Shown one piece after another: positions 7,586-15,630 of a stretch of 33,489 bases of DNA. The position numbers and the translations under genes are program-made. The stretch is taken from NCBI GenBank assembly GCA_030838075.1, contig JAUTXJ010000081.1, positions 1-33,489 of the forward strand, given 5' to 3'. This DNA is from Acidobacteriaceae bacterium. Lineage in GTDB: Bacteria; Acidobacteriota; Terriglobia; Acidiferrales; UBA7541. Each line of letters opens with the position of its first letter. The first letter of the stretch is position 1. The notes below the pieces were generated by a model, which saw nothing but the letters and a program-made list of their open reading frames with translations, made no database searches and was not told where the DNA came from.

Positions 7586-7930
7586 TCAACTCCCCCGGTA
7601 GGTAGTGTATCCATTCGGACTTAAGAGTAGCGGAATATGAAATTCTGATTCGCCTTCGAGCACTTGAAAAGCGACCTCTATAAGCGGATAGAGAGTTGCC
7701 ATTTCCTGAGCTTGAAAATAACTGGCGGCGTCAAAGTTCAATCGATAGACACCGGCGACCAGAGTCTCGTTTGCCGGCAACAATTGCGCGCACCTGCCGT
7801 CAGCCCCGGTGCGCGAAGAAGCCAGCACGAACCAATCGCCGGAGAGTTCGCGACGCTCCAGCCGCACGGAAACGTCTTTCGCCGGCTTGCCCAGGGAAAC
7901 ATCGAGAACGTGAGTGGAGATGCGGCTCAT
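7586..7930 (-). CDS. hiuH: 5-hydroxyisourate hydrolase (transthyretin-like)
   Basis: 114-residue HIU hydrolase. The family signatures are all present: N-terminal ISTHVLDVSLGKPAKDV (His7), TGADGR (Arg46), FHIPLLLSPNGYTTYRGS with His98 and the diagnostic C-terminal YRGS. The start matches the usual family N-terminus, so no signal peptide or peroxisomal-like extension is present. Reaction: 5-hydroxyisourate to OHCU. The gene overlaps the upstream FAD/OHCU-decarboxylase fusion by 4 bp and its stop lies just before the proposed uricase start, putting the producer (uricase), HIU hydrolase and OHCU decarboxylase next to one another. Confidence 0.95.
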   Translation of the reverse strand: MSRISTHVLDVSLGKPAKDVSVRLERRELSGDWFVLASSRTGADGRCAQLLPANETLVAGVYRLNFDAASYFQAQEMATLYPLIEVAFQVLEGESEFHIPLLLSPNGYTTYRGS

Positions 7931-9312
7931 TCAGAGATCCATTTCTTCAAGCGCAGGCTCGTGATCTGTCGCTGTTGCTCAGCCGATTCCTGTAGTTCGG
8001 TCTGGTCGTCGTTGCGCATCCGCCGCTGCAGAATATCCAGGATCGCGTGCGCAGGCTTTCCGGCGGCACAAACAATAAAAATACGCTTGAAGCGCTGCTC
8101 GTAAGCTCGATTGCCCTCTGAGAGTGCAGCAATCATGTCGGATCCGGCGGCGCCAACTTTTTGCTGCTCCTGGCTGGACCATTGCGCCGATCGCGCGGGA
8201 GCAGTTGTGGGTGCGACGGATTGTCCGATGCGCGGGTGATGAGCGAAGGCCTCCATCCAATCTGCTTCCGTGAGACTTTTCCATATTTTATCGGATGCCG
8301 CCAGCAGGCTGTCTTCGTCCTGGATCGGTCTGAGAGCAGCCAGCTGTCGTGCCCAGGAGTTTGAACCGCAGCACGGTAGAATTTCAAGCGCCGCTTCTCC
8401 TGGTGGAAGAGAATTCCAACGCGCCAACACACTTGAGTTTTTATTATCGGCGTTGTTAAAGCTGTTCAGTAATTCAGCTACAAGATTGGCTGTGACGGCG
8501 CGCCTGTATCTGGCGGAGGACCGAATATCGTCGATGGGCTGAATTTCGTCAGCCGCTGTTTTCTTTGCCAGCAGAATAAGCGCTTGATCAATCCTGTTGC
8601 CGCGAAGCGCTGTTTCCGTTTCTTTCAAGCGAAACGGAATCGGAGCGACACTCCCGACAGCCATGCGGATATCTTCGATAATTCCTCCAGCGAACCGGCC
8701 CAGCGCCGCCAGGCATACTTTCGAGATGGCCTGCGCGTTGCGCGCGCCAATCTTACGCGTATACGCGCGATAATTCTTAAACTGTCTCGGAAGGCATACG
8801 CACCGGATCACTTCGTCTGCGGCACACTGCGTTTTCCGGTAACCGGTGTGAAAGTTCTCGTAAACTATTCGGCGCTCGCCCCGAACAGAAGCCAGAATCA
8901 ATTCCGCTCCGTATACCAATAATGCGGGTAGAGAATCCGCAGCAGGCGAAGCGTTGACGATATTGCCTCCGAGCGTTCCGCGATTCTGATTCGCCACTCC
9001 GCCGGTCCAGCGCGCGGCGCTCGTTAAAAGCGTAAATTCGCGATTGACCATGGGATTGTGTATCAAATCTGTGTATGTGCATCCGGCTCCGACGCGAATT
9101 TCGCCAGGAAGAATTTCAATACGACGAAGCTCCGGCAAATTCCAAATGCTGACCAACTTGCGCGCGGCAAGGTGCCCTGCGGCATACTGCACCATCAAAT
9201 CGGTGCCACCTGCTATAGGCAACCAAGAGCCTGGCTCCTCAGCGAGTAGCGAAAGCACCGACGGCAAATTGTTGGGAGCCACTAGTTCATAGTCGGCAGG
9301 ATGCGATCTCAT
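7927..9312 (-). CDS. Xanthine dehydrogenase FAD subunit fused to OHCU decarboxylase (XdhB-UraD fusion)
   Basis: 461-residue two-part protein. Residues 1 to about 285 are a molybdopterin-dehydrogenase FAD-binding subunit: LPIAGGTDLMV (32-41), the FAD loop NRGTLGGNIVNASPAADSLP (110-129), and the CO-dehydrogenase flavoprotein C-terminal domain ending near SSARYRRAVTANLV. Residues about 297-461 are a complete OHCU decarboxylase: WNSLPPGEAALEIL, FAHHPRIG with the catalytic His359, SSQEQQKVGAA with Glu382, NRAYEQRFKRIFIVCAAGK, and the C-terminal arginine-rich helix. The roughly 12-residue linker is Asn/Asp/Ser-rich. The FAD part passes electrons from xanthine oxidation to NAD+; the UraD part decarboxylates OHCU to (S)-allantoin. 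The frame is continuous with no stop or shift. It overlaps its two neighbours by 4 bp each. Confidence 0.92.
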   Translation of the reverse strand: MRSHPADYELVAPNNLPSVLSLLAEEPGSWLPIAGGTDLMVQYAAGHLAARKLVSIWNLPELRRIEILPGEIRVGAGCTYTDLIHNPMVNREFTLLTSAARWTGGVANQNRGTLGGNIVNASPAADSLPALLVYGAELILASVRGERRIVYENFHTGYRKTQCAADEVIRCVCLPRQFKNYRAYTRKIGARNAQAISKVCLAALGRFAGGIIEDIRMAVGSVAPIPFRLKETETALRGNRIDQALILLAKKTAADEIQPIDDIRSSARYRRAVTANLVAELLNSFNNADNKNSSVLARWNSLPPGEAALEILPCCGSNSWARQLAALRPIQDEDSLLAASDKIWKSLTEADWMEAFAHHPRIGQSVAPTTAPARSAQWSSQEQQKVGAAGSDMIAALSEGNRAYEQRFKRIFIVCAAGKPAHAILDILQRRMRNDDQTELQESAEQQRQITSLRLKKWISE

Positions 9313-9800
9313 TGCCTACACCGGACGGCGGCGTCCGCAACGGCTTCAAAAATTTGCAAGTAGCCGGTGCAGCGGCACAGATTGCCAGACAATCCCTCGC
9401 GAATATCGGCACCAGTCGGCTGTGGGTTTTTACTCAACAAATGAACGGCGGCAAGAATCATTCCTGGAGTACAGATGCCGCACTGTGCGCCTCCGAAATC
9501 GAGAAAAGCTTGTTGCAGCGCGTGTAATCGCTTGTCGGTAGCCAGGCCCTCAATCGTGGTGATATGTGTGCCCGAGGCTTGCAGCACGGGTATCAGGCAG
9601 CTGTTTACCAAAGCTCCGTCCACCAAAACCGAGCACGAACCGCACTCACCTTCGCCACAGCCTTCCTTGGTCCCTGTCAATCCAATTTGTACTCGCAACA
9701 CGTCCAGCAACCGTTCCATGGGAAAAGCGTGCACGGTTATGGTTTTCCCATTCACCACCAGAGGGATGTCGAACTTGGTGGCCGTCTGCGAGTCGTTCAT
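9309..9800 (-). CDS. Xanthine dehydrogenase, [2Fe-2S] subunit
   Basis: 163-residue small subunit of a three-subunit molybdenum hydroxylase. The plant-ferredoxin-type cluster is bound by Cys48, Cys53, Cys56 and Cys68 (GCGEGECGSCSVLVDG...NSC), the second cluster by Cys107, Cys110, Cys142 and Cys144 (CGICTPG and CRCTGY). It relays electrons from the molybdenum centre to FAD. It overlaps the molybdenum subunit gene and the FAD fusion gene by 4 bp each, indicating translational coupling. The length is normal for the family. Confidence 0.95.
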   Translation of the reverse strand: MNDSQTATKFDIPLVVNGKTITVHAFPMERLLDVLRVQIGLTGTKEGCGEGECGSCSVLVDGALVNSCLIPVLQASGTHITTIEGLATDKRLHALQQAFLDFGGAQCGICTPGMILAAVHLLSKNPQPTGADIREGLSGNLCRCTGYLQIFEAVADAAVRCRQ

Positions 9801-12064
9801 TGCTTACTGTCCGCCAACGCCGGCAGCGTGTCATGCGAAACATTTGACGATAGAGCCTCGAAAATATCTTCGGGCAGCAGCGGAACAGAATTGAAAGAAA
9901 TGCCCAGCGCGTTGCTGATGGCGTTGACGATTGCAGGCGCGGGTCCATCCACTGGAAGCTCCCCGATTCCTTTTGCGCCGAAGGCCCCATGAACGTTGCC
10001 CAGCTCCTCAAAAAAAACTCTGATCGGAGGAATATCGGCTGAAGTGGGCATGATGTAATTGGTCATCTGGCCGTTTTTCATGCGGCCTTTGTCCCAAATG
10101 ACTTTTTCATAGAGCGCGAACCCGATTCCCTGAGCCACACCTCCGATAATTTGCCCCGCTGCGAGAACCGGGTGAAGAACTCTGCCGACCTCCTGCAGAC
10201 AAACAAAATCGTCTACCGTTACGCTGTAGGACGTGAGGTCCACGGTTACTTCCGCAACGTAAACGGCCCACGCAAAAGCAGCGTAGGCGGCCCCGCGGTA
10301 ATTCTCTTCGTCCCAGGAAATATCTTCAGCTTGTTGATAACGCGCGAGAGAACGGAATGTGCCATTCTGCGCGACATGCTTGCGGCAGGCGGCGCGAAAC
10401 TCTTCGGGCGAATAAACTTCGCCCAGCAAACCACCGGATCTTAGCGTTTGCACGATTGCTAAAGCCGCGGAATGAACCAATTTCCCTACCACCATGATGG
10501 TTCGCGATGCTACGGTGGGTCCACTATTCGGAACTTTTTGGGTATCGGGTTGCGCAATTCCCACATCTTCGTAGCGCAGTCCCAATGCCTCCGCGGCGAT
10601 CTGGCAGAGCACCGTTTTCGTGCCCTGGCCAAATTCAGTGCTCGAGACCAACACGCGAACGGTGCCGTCAGGGCAAGTCTCGACGCCAACCAGCGAATTT
10701 AAATAACGCTCGCCGGAACCGGTAAAACCGGCGCCGTGTAGAAAAGCCGCTATGCCAATACCGTTCTTTCTATCCGCGCTTAAATTCGCCTGCGCGAACT
10801 TTTCTTTTTTCGTTCGGTAGTCCGACAATTCCAGCGCCCGATCGAGAAGCTTGCCCAGACCGATCTGTTCATTTATGACTTGTTCGGTGGTGGTCGTTTG
10901 CCCGGGCTTAAGGAAGTTCCGTCTCCGAACCTCGATGGGGGAAATCCCTAGGGTCTGCGCAATGAAATCCATGTGGCGCTCCATCGCGAAGAGCGACTGC
11001 GGCGCGCCAAATCCCCGAAACGCGCCGTGTGGCGGCGCATTGGTGGCCATTGCTTTTGCGCGAATGCGAACGCTGGGCCAGTAATAAGGTCCACCCGCGT
11101 GCAACGCGCCGCGCGAAAGCACCACCGGACTGAGAGTTTTATATGCGCCTCCGTCAATCGTGAATTCAATTTCTCCGCCAAGGATTTTGCCGTCTTTGCT
11201 CACGGCGGTTCGGTGACGCGTGCGCGAAGGATGCCGCTTGGTGGTAGCGGCCATATCCTCCATCCGGTCGTACACAATTTTGACCGGCTTGCCGGACTTG
11301 ACAGCCAGAAGCGTGGCATGCGCGGCGAGCATCGATGGGTATTCTTCCTTGCCGCCAAAAGCGCCGCCTGTTTCCAGTTGCACCACGCGCACGCGGTCTT
11401 CGGGCAAACCACACAGTTCCATCAATGCCCTGTGCACATAGTACGGACATTGCAACGAGCCCCACACGGTGACGCCTTGCTGTGGATCGAAAACCGCGAT
11501 CATCCCGTTGTTTTCGATGTATAACTGCTCTTGCGCGCCGGTGGCGTATTCCGCTTCAACCATAAAGTCGGCGTTCTTGAAGGCGTTTTCTACATTGCCC
11601 TTTTCAATGAGGTAGCTTTTGAAGTTGTTATCCGTGCCCCAGATGATTTCAGAGAGCTTCTCGCTCTCCTCGATAGTGAAGATGGGGGGCAGCGGGTCAT
11701 ATTCGATGGAAACGGCTTCGACCGCCTTGGCCAGAAGATTTCGGTCAGGGTGCGCAAGCAGGAGGATAGGCTCCTCGGGATGATTAATCAGTTCTTGTGC
11801 GAGGCATGGCTGATCGTCGCCGATTAACGCGATGCAATTTTTTCCCGGAATATCTTTCGCGGTAACGACGACAAATTCATCCCACTTCACCGTGGGCAAA
11901 AAAGTAATTGATTTTATTTTGCCTCGCGCGATGCGACTGCGAACGGTCGCACCGTAAAGCATGCCCGGCAATTCCATATCGTCGACATACCGGGACGCGC
12001 CCGTGACTTTGTCGCGTCCCTCGAGTCGCGGAACCGATTTGCCGACAATGCGATCCTTAGTCAT
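9797..12064 (-). CDS. Xanthine dehydrogenase, molybdopterin-binding subunit
   Basis: 755-residue large subunit. N-terminal aldehyde-oxidase a/b-hammerhead domain (about 10-130) and molybdopterin-binding domain (about 140-730). Residues that favour a purine substrate over CO or aldehydes are visible: ETGGAFGGKE with Glu240 (equivalent of the substrate-binding Glu of bovine xanthine oxidase) and GAFRGFGAPQ with Arg350. The base catalyst is Glu702 in GAKGIGELPVDGPAP. Reaction: hypoxanthine to xanthine to urate. It is slightly shorter than the usual 760-790 residues but no domain is missing. Maturation needs a sulfurated molybdenum cofactor; no XdhC-type chaperone is encoded in the window. It begins 17 bp after allantoinase and overlaps the 2Fe-2S subunit by 4 bp. 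Confidence 0.93.
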   Translation of the reverse strand: MTKDRIVGKSVPRLEGRDKVTGASRYVDDMELPGMLYGATVRSRIARGKIKSITFLPTVKWDEFVVVTAKDIPGKNCIALIGDDQPCLAQELINHPEEPILLLAHPDRNLLAKAVEAVSIEYDPLPPIFTIEESEKLSEIIWGTDNNFKSYLIEKGNVENAFKNADFMVEAEYATGAQEQLYIENNGMIAVFDPQQGVTVWGSLQCPYYVHRALMELCGLPEDRVRVVQLETGGAFGGKEEYPSMLAAHATLLAVKSGKPVKIVYDRMEDMAATTKRHPSRTRHRTAVSKDGKILGGEIEFTIDGGAYKTLSPVVLSRGALHAGGPYYWPSVRIRAKAMATNAPPHGAFRGFGAPQSLFAMERHMDFIAQTLGISPIEVRRRNFLKPGQTTTTEQVINEQIGLGKLLDRALELSDYRTKKEKFAQANLSADRKNGIGIAAFLHGAGFTGSGERYLNSLVGVETCPDGTVRVLVSSTEFGQGTKTVLCQIAAEALGLRYEDVGIAQPDTQKVPNSGPTVASRTIMVVGKLVHSAALAIVQTLRSGGLLGEVYSPEEFRAACRKHVAQNGTFRSLARYQQAEDISWDEENYRGAAYAAFAWAVYVAEVTVDLTSYSVTVDDFVCLQEVGRVLHPVLAAGQIIGGVAQGIGFALYEKVIWDKGRMKNGQMTNYIMPTSADIPPIRVFFEELGNVHGAFGAKGIGELPVDGPAPAIVNAISNALGISFNSVPLLPEDIFEALSSNVSHDTLPALADSKQ

Positions 12065-12081
12065 GTCGTTGATCCCGGAAG

Positions 12082-13431
12082 CTAAACAGGAAGTTCGCGC
12101 CCCTCTGGCTTTCCGCAGAATGTGTTATGCGCAAAAACCAGCCTACCGCGAACATACGTAGCCTTCACCTCGCCTTTCAATTTTTCTCCCAGGTACGGCG
12201 AAAACGCGTGCCGGTGATGAAGTCGCGCAGGTGTCACCAGGAATTCGCTGTCCTCATCAAAAACCACCAGGTCAGCGTCGTAGCCGGCGGAAATTTTGCC
12301 CTTTTGCAACTGGCAGCCAACCAGTTTTGCAGGCGCTTCAGACATCCAGCGCGCAATGTCCATAAGAGAGAATCCTCGCGCGTGAGCTTCGGTATACATC
12401 ACCGGTAGCGCCACAGACAAACTGGGAATGCCGCCCCATGCCGTTTGAAAGTTGCCTTCAGTAAGCCGCTTCATTTCCGGCGGACACGGCGAGTGATCGG
12501 TGGCTACCAAATCGATCGTTCCATCTTTGAGGGCGCTCCACAACTGTTCGCGATTTTCAGCGCCGCGAAGCGGCGGAGCGCACTTGAACTGAGTTGCACC
12601 TCGCGAAATTGTTTCGGCCTGAAGATGCAAATAGTGCGGACAAGTCTCTACCGAAACAGGGAGTCCTTCAAGCCGCGCGGCGCGCAAAGCAGGCAAAGCC
12701 TGACTCGCCGACAAATGCACGATATGCAAACGAAATCCGTATTCGCGGCAGAGCGATATCACAAGTCTTATCGCAGAGAGTTCTGATTCTTCTGGGCGCG
12801 ATTGGAGATACGTTGGATACTCGGTCCAATCGGCTCCTTCCAAATTCTTGGTGGCCGCGTCGATACAATCGCGGAGCTCAGCGTGCACCAGAAGCGGCAA
12901 GCCCGTTTTCGCAATGTACGGTAAAGCTTCGCGCAACTGCCGCTCAGTAACCATCGTAAATTCGTCGATCCCCGGATGGACCAGAAAACATTTGAAGCCT
13001 CGGACTCCCGCCTCAGCAACTTGAGTGATGTCCTTCTGATTATCGGCCACCACTCCTCCCCAGGCAGCCCAGTCCACCCAGCACCGGCCTTTCGCCGCAG
13101 CCCGCTTGGCTTCCAGGGCACTCGCGCAGGTAGTGGCCGGTATGCAATTCAATGGCATGTCCACAACGCAGGTAAATCCGCCAGCAGCCGCCGCGCGCGT
13201 GGCGGTTTCGAATCCTTCCCATTCGGTGCGGCCGGGATCATTGATGTGAACGTGCGCGTCGATGAAGCCGGGCAGAATGGCGGCATCGCCGAAATCGACA
13301 ATTTTCGCTTCCAGGGGGATTTGATCGTGCGTTACGACCTCGCGGATCACTTTGCCGTCCACGAGGACCGCAGCCGGACGAATGCCCTGAGGGGTGACCA
13401 CGCGCCGGGAAAGGAAGGCTTGCAAATCCAT
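12082..13431 (-). CDS. allB: Allantoinase
   Basis: 449-residue cyclic amidohydrolase. Binuclear metal-site motifs: GFIDAHVHINDPGRTEWEGF (His60, His62), GFKCFL with carboxylated Lys147, LVHAE (His183), LHIVHLSAS (His239) and ATDHSPCPPEMK (Asp312). NDPGRTEWEGF and FSPYLGEKLKGEV are characteristic of allantoinase rather than dihydropyrimidinase or dihydroorotase. Reaction: (S)-allantoin to allantoate. It is the first gene of the nine-gene minus-strand operon although its reaction comes in mid-pathway. The N-terminus MDLQAFLSRRVVTPQG is normal for the family. Confidence 0.93.
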   Translation of the reverse strand: MDLQAFLSRRVVTPQGIRPAAVLVDGKVIREVVTHDQIPLEAKIVDFGDAAILPGFIDAHVHINDPGRTEWEGFETATRAAAAGGFTCVVDMPLNCIPATTCASALEAKRAAAKGRCWVDWAAWGGVVADNQKDITQVAEAGVRGFKCFLVHPGIDEFTMVTERQLREALPYIAKTGLPLLVHAELRDCIDAATKNLEGADWTEYPTYLQSRPEESELSAIRLVISLCREYGFRLHIVHLSASQALPALRAARLEGLPVSVETCPHYLHLQAETISRGATQFKCAPPLRGAENREQLWSALKDGTIDLVATDHSPCPPEMKRLTEGNFQTAWGGIPSLSVALPVMYTEAHARGFSLMDIARWMSEAPAKLVGCQLQKGKISAGYDADLVVFDEDSEFLVTPARLHHRHAFSPYLGEKLKGEVKATYVRGRLVFAHNTFCGKPEGRELPV

Positions 13432-13652
13432 GTAAGCAGCGAAGCTCCCTGCAACCTGCTTTCAGTTTAAGGTAACTCGCGTAAGGGCACCTGCAGTTTT
13501 TCAAATTCCTGCAAGTCATAATTCGAAGCGGCCAACTTGCACCGAGGGCTTATACTTGCTGCGCCTAGGAGATGCTAGAGAATTTTGCCGTAGTTTTTAG
13601 CATGGCGATGATTTGATTTATCTGAATCCGGGAGGCCTCGGCGGCAAATTAC
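13432..13652. promoter_or_regulatory. Divergent control region between the ureide operon and guaD-permease
   Basis: A 221-bp gene-free gap must hold the promoters for both the nine-gene operon (minus) and guanine deaminase/permease (plus). Visible elements are an inverted repeat ATGCTA (13572-13577) / TAGCAT (13598-13603) with 20-bp spacing, which could be an operator or hairpin in the guaD leader, and a TATACT (13551-13556) without a convincing -35 box at the right distance. GGGAGG at 13630-13635 lies 17 nt before the guaD ATG, too far for a normal ribosome-binding site. I saw no recognisable purine-riboswitch core, though none can be excluded by eye. Confidence 0.45.
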
Positions 13653-14120
13653 ATGAACAATCCCTTCATGGCGCGGGCCATTCAGCTTTCCATTGAGAAC
13701 GTTCACTGTAACAACGGCGGTCCGTTCGGGGCCGTGATCGTAAGAGACGGCAAAATTATCGCGGAAAATGTGAACCGGGTCACCTCCACCAACGACCCCA
13801 CCGCTCATGCGGAAGTGCTGGCCATTCGTCAAGCCTGCACAAAGCTTGGCGTTTTTGAGTTGCTCGATTGTGAGCTATACACTTCCTGCGAGCCGTGCCC
13901 TATGTGCCTGGGTGCCATTTACTGGGCGCACATTTCGCGCATTTATTTCGCGAACTCGGCTGAGGACGCAGCTGCGATCGGTTTCGATGATTCGTTTATT
14001 TATAAGGAATTGAAGCTGCCGCATGCCGAACGCAAAATTCCCACGCGACAGATGATGCGGGAAGAAGCATTAGCGGCTTTTAAGGCCTGGGCGGAGAAAC
14101 CGGACAAAATTGAGTATTGA
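13653..14120 (+). CDS. guaD: Guanine deaminase (cytidine-deaminase fold, GuaD type)
   Basis: 155 residues, closely resembling Bacillus GuaD in motif order: GGPFGAVIVRDGKIIAE, NDPTAHAEVLAIR (zinc ligand His52, catalytic Glu54), LYTSCEPCPMCLGAIYWA (Cys82, Cys85), and GFDDSFIYKEL followed by a short tail ending in KIEY; the GFDDSFIYKE segment and the C-terminal tail are the parts that separate GuaD from tRNA-adenosine deaminases. Reaction: guanine to xanthine and ammonia, feeding xanthine dehydrogenase. No in-frame start codon exists shortly upstream, and ATG 13653 gives the usual family N-terminus although its ribosome-binding site is weak. It is followed by an NCS2 permease after 95 bp. Confidence 0.93.
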   Translation: MNNPFMARAIQLSIENVHCNNGGPFGAVIVRDGKIIAENVNRVTSTNDPTAHAEVLAIRQACTKLGVFELLDCELYTSCEPCPMCLGAIYWAHISRIYFANSAEDAAAIGFDDSFIYKELKLPHAERKIPTRQMMREEALAAFKAWAEKPDKIEY

Positions 14121-14215
14121 GGATCCGTTTTTGCAAATCGGATATTCGTCATCGCTACATCGGACAACGATTCGACCGTCGTGGATAACTGCCTTACAGT
14201 TGAAGCGGGGAAGGA

Positions 14216-15511
14216 TTGATCGGTCGTTATTTCCATCTCACCGAGAACCACACCTCGGTAAAACAAGAACTGCTTGGCGGCGTCACCACTTTTATAACCA
14301 TGGCGTACATCGTCGTGGTGAATCCTCAGATTCTGGCGCAAGCGGGAATGCCTGCTGATGGAGTGATGTTTGCAACGTGTTTGTCGGCGGCAGTAGCGAC
14401 GCTGGTGATGGGGCTGTACGCCAATTATCCAATCGCGTTGGCCCCGGGGATGTCGCTGAACGCGTACTTCACCTACTCCGTTTGTCTCTCCATGCATGTT
14501 CCGTGGCGGACGGCGCTCGCGGTGGTGTTTTTTTCGGGCGTTCTTTTCCTGGTTCTCACCGTCACGCGTGTTCGCGAGCAAATCGTCAATGGCATGCCGG
14601 ATTGCCTGAAGCATTCGACGGCCGCCGGAATCGGGATGTTCATCGCCTTTGTGGGAATGCGTAATGCGAAGCTGATCGTTTCCAATCCGGCGACATTTGT
14701 AGGACTGGGGAGTTTTGCTGATAAGGAAGTGCAAACCGCTTGTTTCGGGCTGGCGTTGACGCTGATTTTGATGGCCAGAAAAATCAATGCCGCCATTTTG
14801 ATCGGTATCGTGGGTACGGCGCTGCTAGGCATGCTTCGCGGCATTTCCAGTTGGCCTACGGCAATCTTTTCCATGCCGCATCCGTCCTCCACGTTTTTGC
14901 AATTGGATTTTCGCCCAGCCATCCATCTGGGTTTTCTGGAGATTCTGTTTGCGTTTTTGTTTGTAGATCTATTCGATAACGTAGGCACCCTTGTCGGCGT
15001 TTGCGAGCAGGGCGGCTTCGTCAAGGATGGCAAAATTCCTCGCGTCGGTAGGGTGTTGCTCGCGGACTCCATTGGAACAATTTTTGGCTCGCTGACAGGG
15101 ACGTCTACGGTAACAAGCTACATCGAAAGCGCTGCCGGCGTAGCTGCTGGCGCCCGCACTGGCCTTAGCAATGTGGCGGTGGCCGGATTATTTCTTGTCG
15201 CTATGTTTTTCGCGCCGCTGGCCACGGCGATTCCAGCCTACGCGACCGCTCCCGCGCTTATTCTCGTGGGCGTTTTAATGGCGCAATCCATTACGCATAT
15301 TCGCTGGCAAGAGTTCAGCGAGGCCCTGCCCGCTTTCATCACTATGCTCGTGACGCCTCTTACCTTCAGCATCGCTACCGGTCTCAGCTTTGGAGTTATT
15401 TCTTATGCGTTGGTGAAAGCCGCAGCTGGGAAGTTTAAAGAAATAAACACGCTGGTGTGGGTCCTTACCGTCTTTTTCATCCTGCGTTACGTTTACCTCG
15501 CCTCCGCCTAA
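14216..15511 (+). CDS. NCS2-family purine (guanine/hypoxanthine/xanthine-type) permease
   Basis: 431-residue polytopic membrane protein of the AzgA/PbuG-like branch of nucleobase:cation symporters. N-terminus RYFHLTENHTSVKQELLGG and TTFITMAYIVVVNPQIL are typical of this branch; LAPGMSLNAYFTYSV is the TM3 motif, LFVDLFDNVGTLVGV the TM8 substrate-site motif (Asp-rich), and TSTVTSYIESAAGVAAGART the TM10 motif. About 12-14 hydrophobic segments are visible. The start is TTG 14216, preceded by a purine-rich GGGGAAGGA. It probably imports guanine, hypoxanthine or adenine; exact specificity is not readable. It is co-oriented with guaD and likely co-transcribed, providing substrate to the divergent degradation operon. 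Confidence 0.9.
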   Translation: MIGRYFHLTENHTSVKQELLGGVTTFITMAYIVVVNPQILAQAGMPADGVMFATCLSAAVATLVMGLYANYPIALAPGMSLNAYFTYSVCLSMHVPWRTALAVVFFSGVLFLVLTVTRVREQIVNGMPDCLKHSTAAGIGMFIAFVGMRNAKLIVSNPATFVGLGSFADKEVQTACFGLALTLILMARKINAAILIGIVGTALLGMLRGISSWPTAIFSMPHPSSTFLQLDFRPAIHLGFLEILFAFLFVDLFDNVGTLVGVCEQGGFVKDGKIPRVGRVLLADSIGTIFGSLTGTSTVTSYIESAAGVAAGARTGLSNVAVAGLFLVAMFFAPLATAIPAYATAPALILVGVLMAQSITHIRWQEFSEALPAFITMLVTPLTFSIATGLSFGVISYALVKAAAGKFKEINTLVWVLTVFFILRYVYLASA

Positions 15512-15575
15512 CATCGCGTTCCTCATTGTGCGGTGCCCCCATCATTCGCCACGCCGCAACAAAAAACGCCACGGT

Positions 15576-15583
15576 GCACGTGC
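15576..15583. promoter_or_regulatory. GCACGTGC palindrome upstream of the CocE-like hydrolase
   Basis: A perfect 8-bp palindrome (15576-15583) is followed directly by TAAAAT, a possible -10 box, about 45 bp before the hydrolase start. There is no convincing -35 element. It may be a promoter with an operator; weak support. Confidence 0.25.
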
Positions 15584-15630
15584 TAAAATTTGTCGCTCGC
15601 TATTGTTTCCAACCACGATCTGGAGTGAGG

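Noticed and set aside
7927-9312. Possible frameshift or missing stop creating the XDH-FAD/UraD fusion
   Set aside because: Both domains are complete, the linker is in frame and there is no internal ribosome-binding site plus start at the UraD boundary; the fusion looks genuine.
13432-13652. Purine riboswitch in the guaD/ureide control region
   Set aside because: I could not find the conserved loop-loop core by eye; a covariance search would be needed to claim it.
15457-15630. Longer N-terminus for the CocE-like hydrolase overlapping the permease gene
   Set aside because: ATG 15631 has a good ribosome-binding site and starts directly with a signal peptide; the upstream frame only shadows the permease end.
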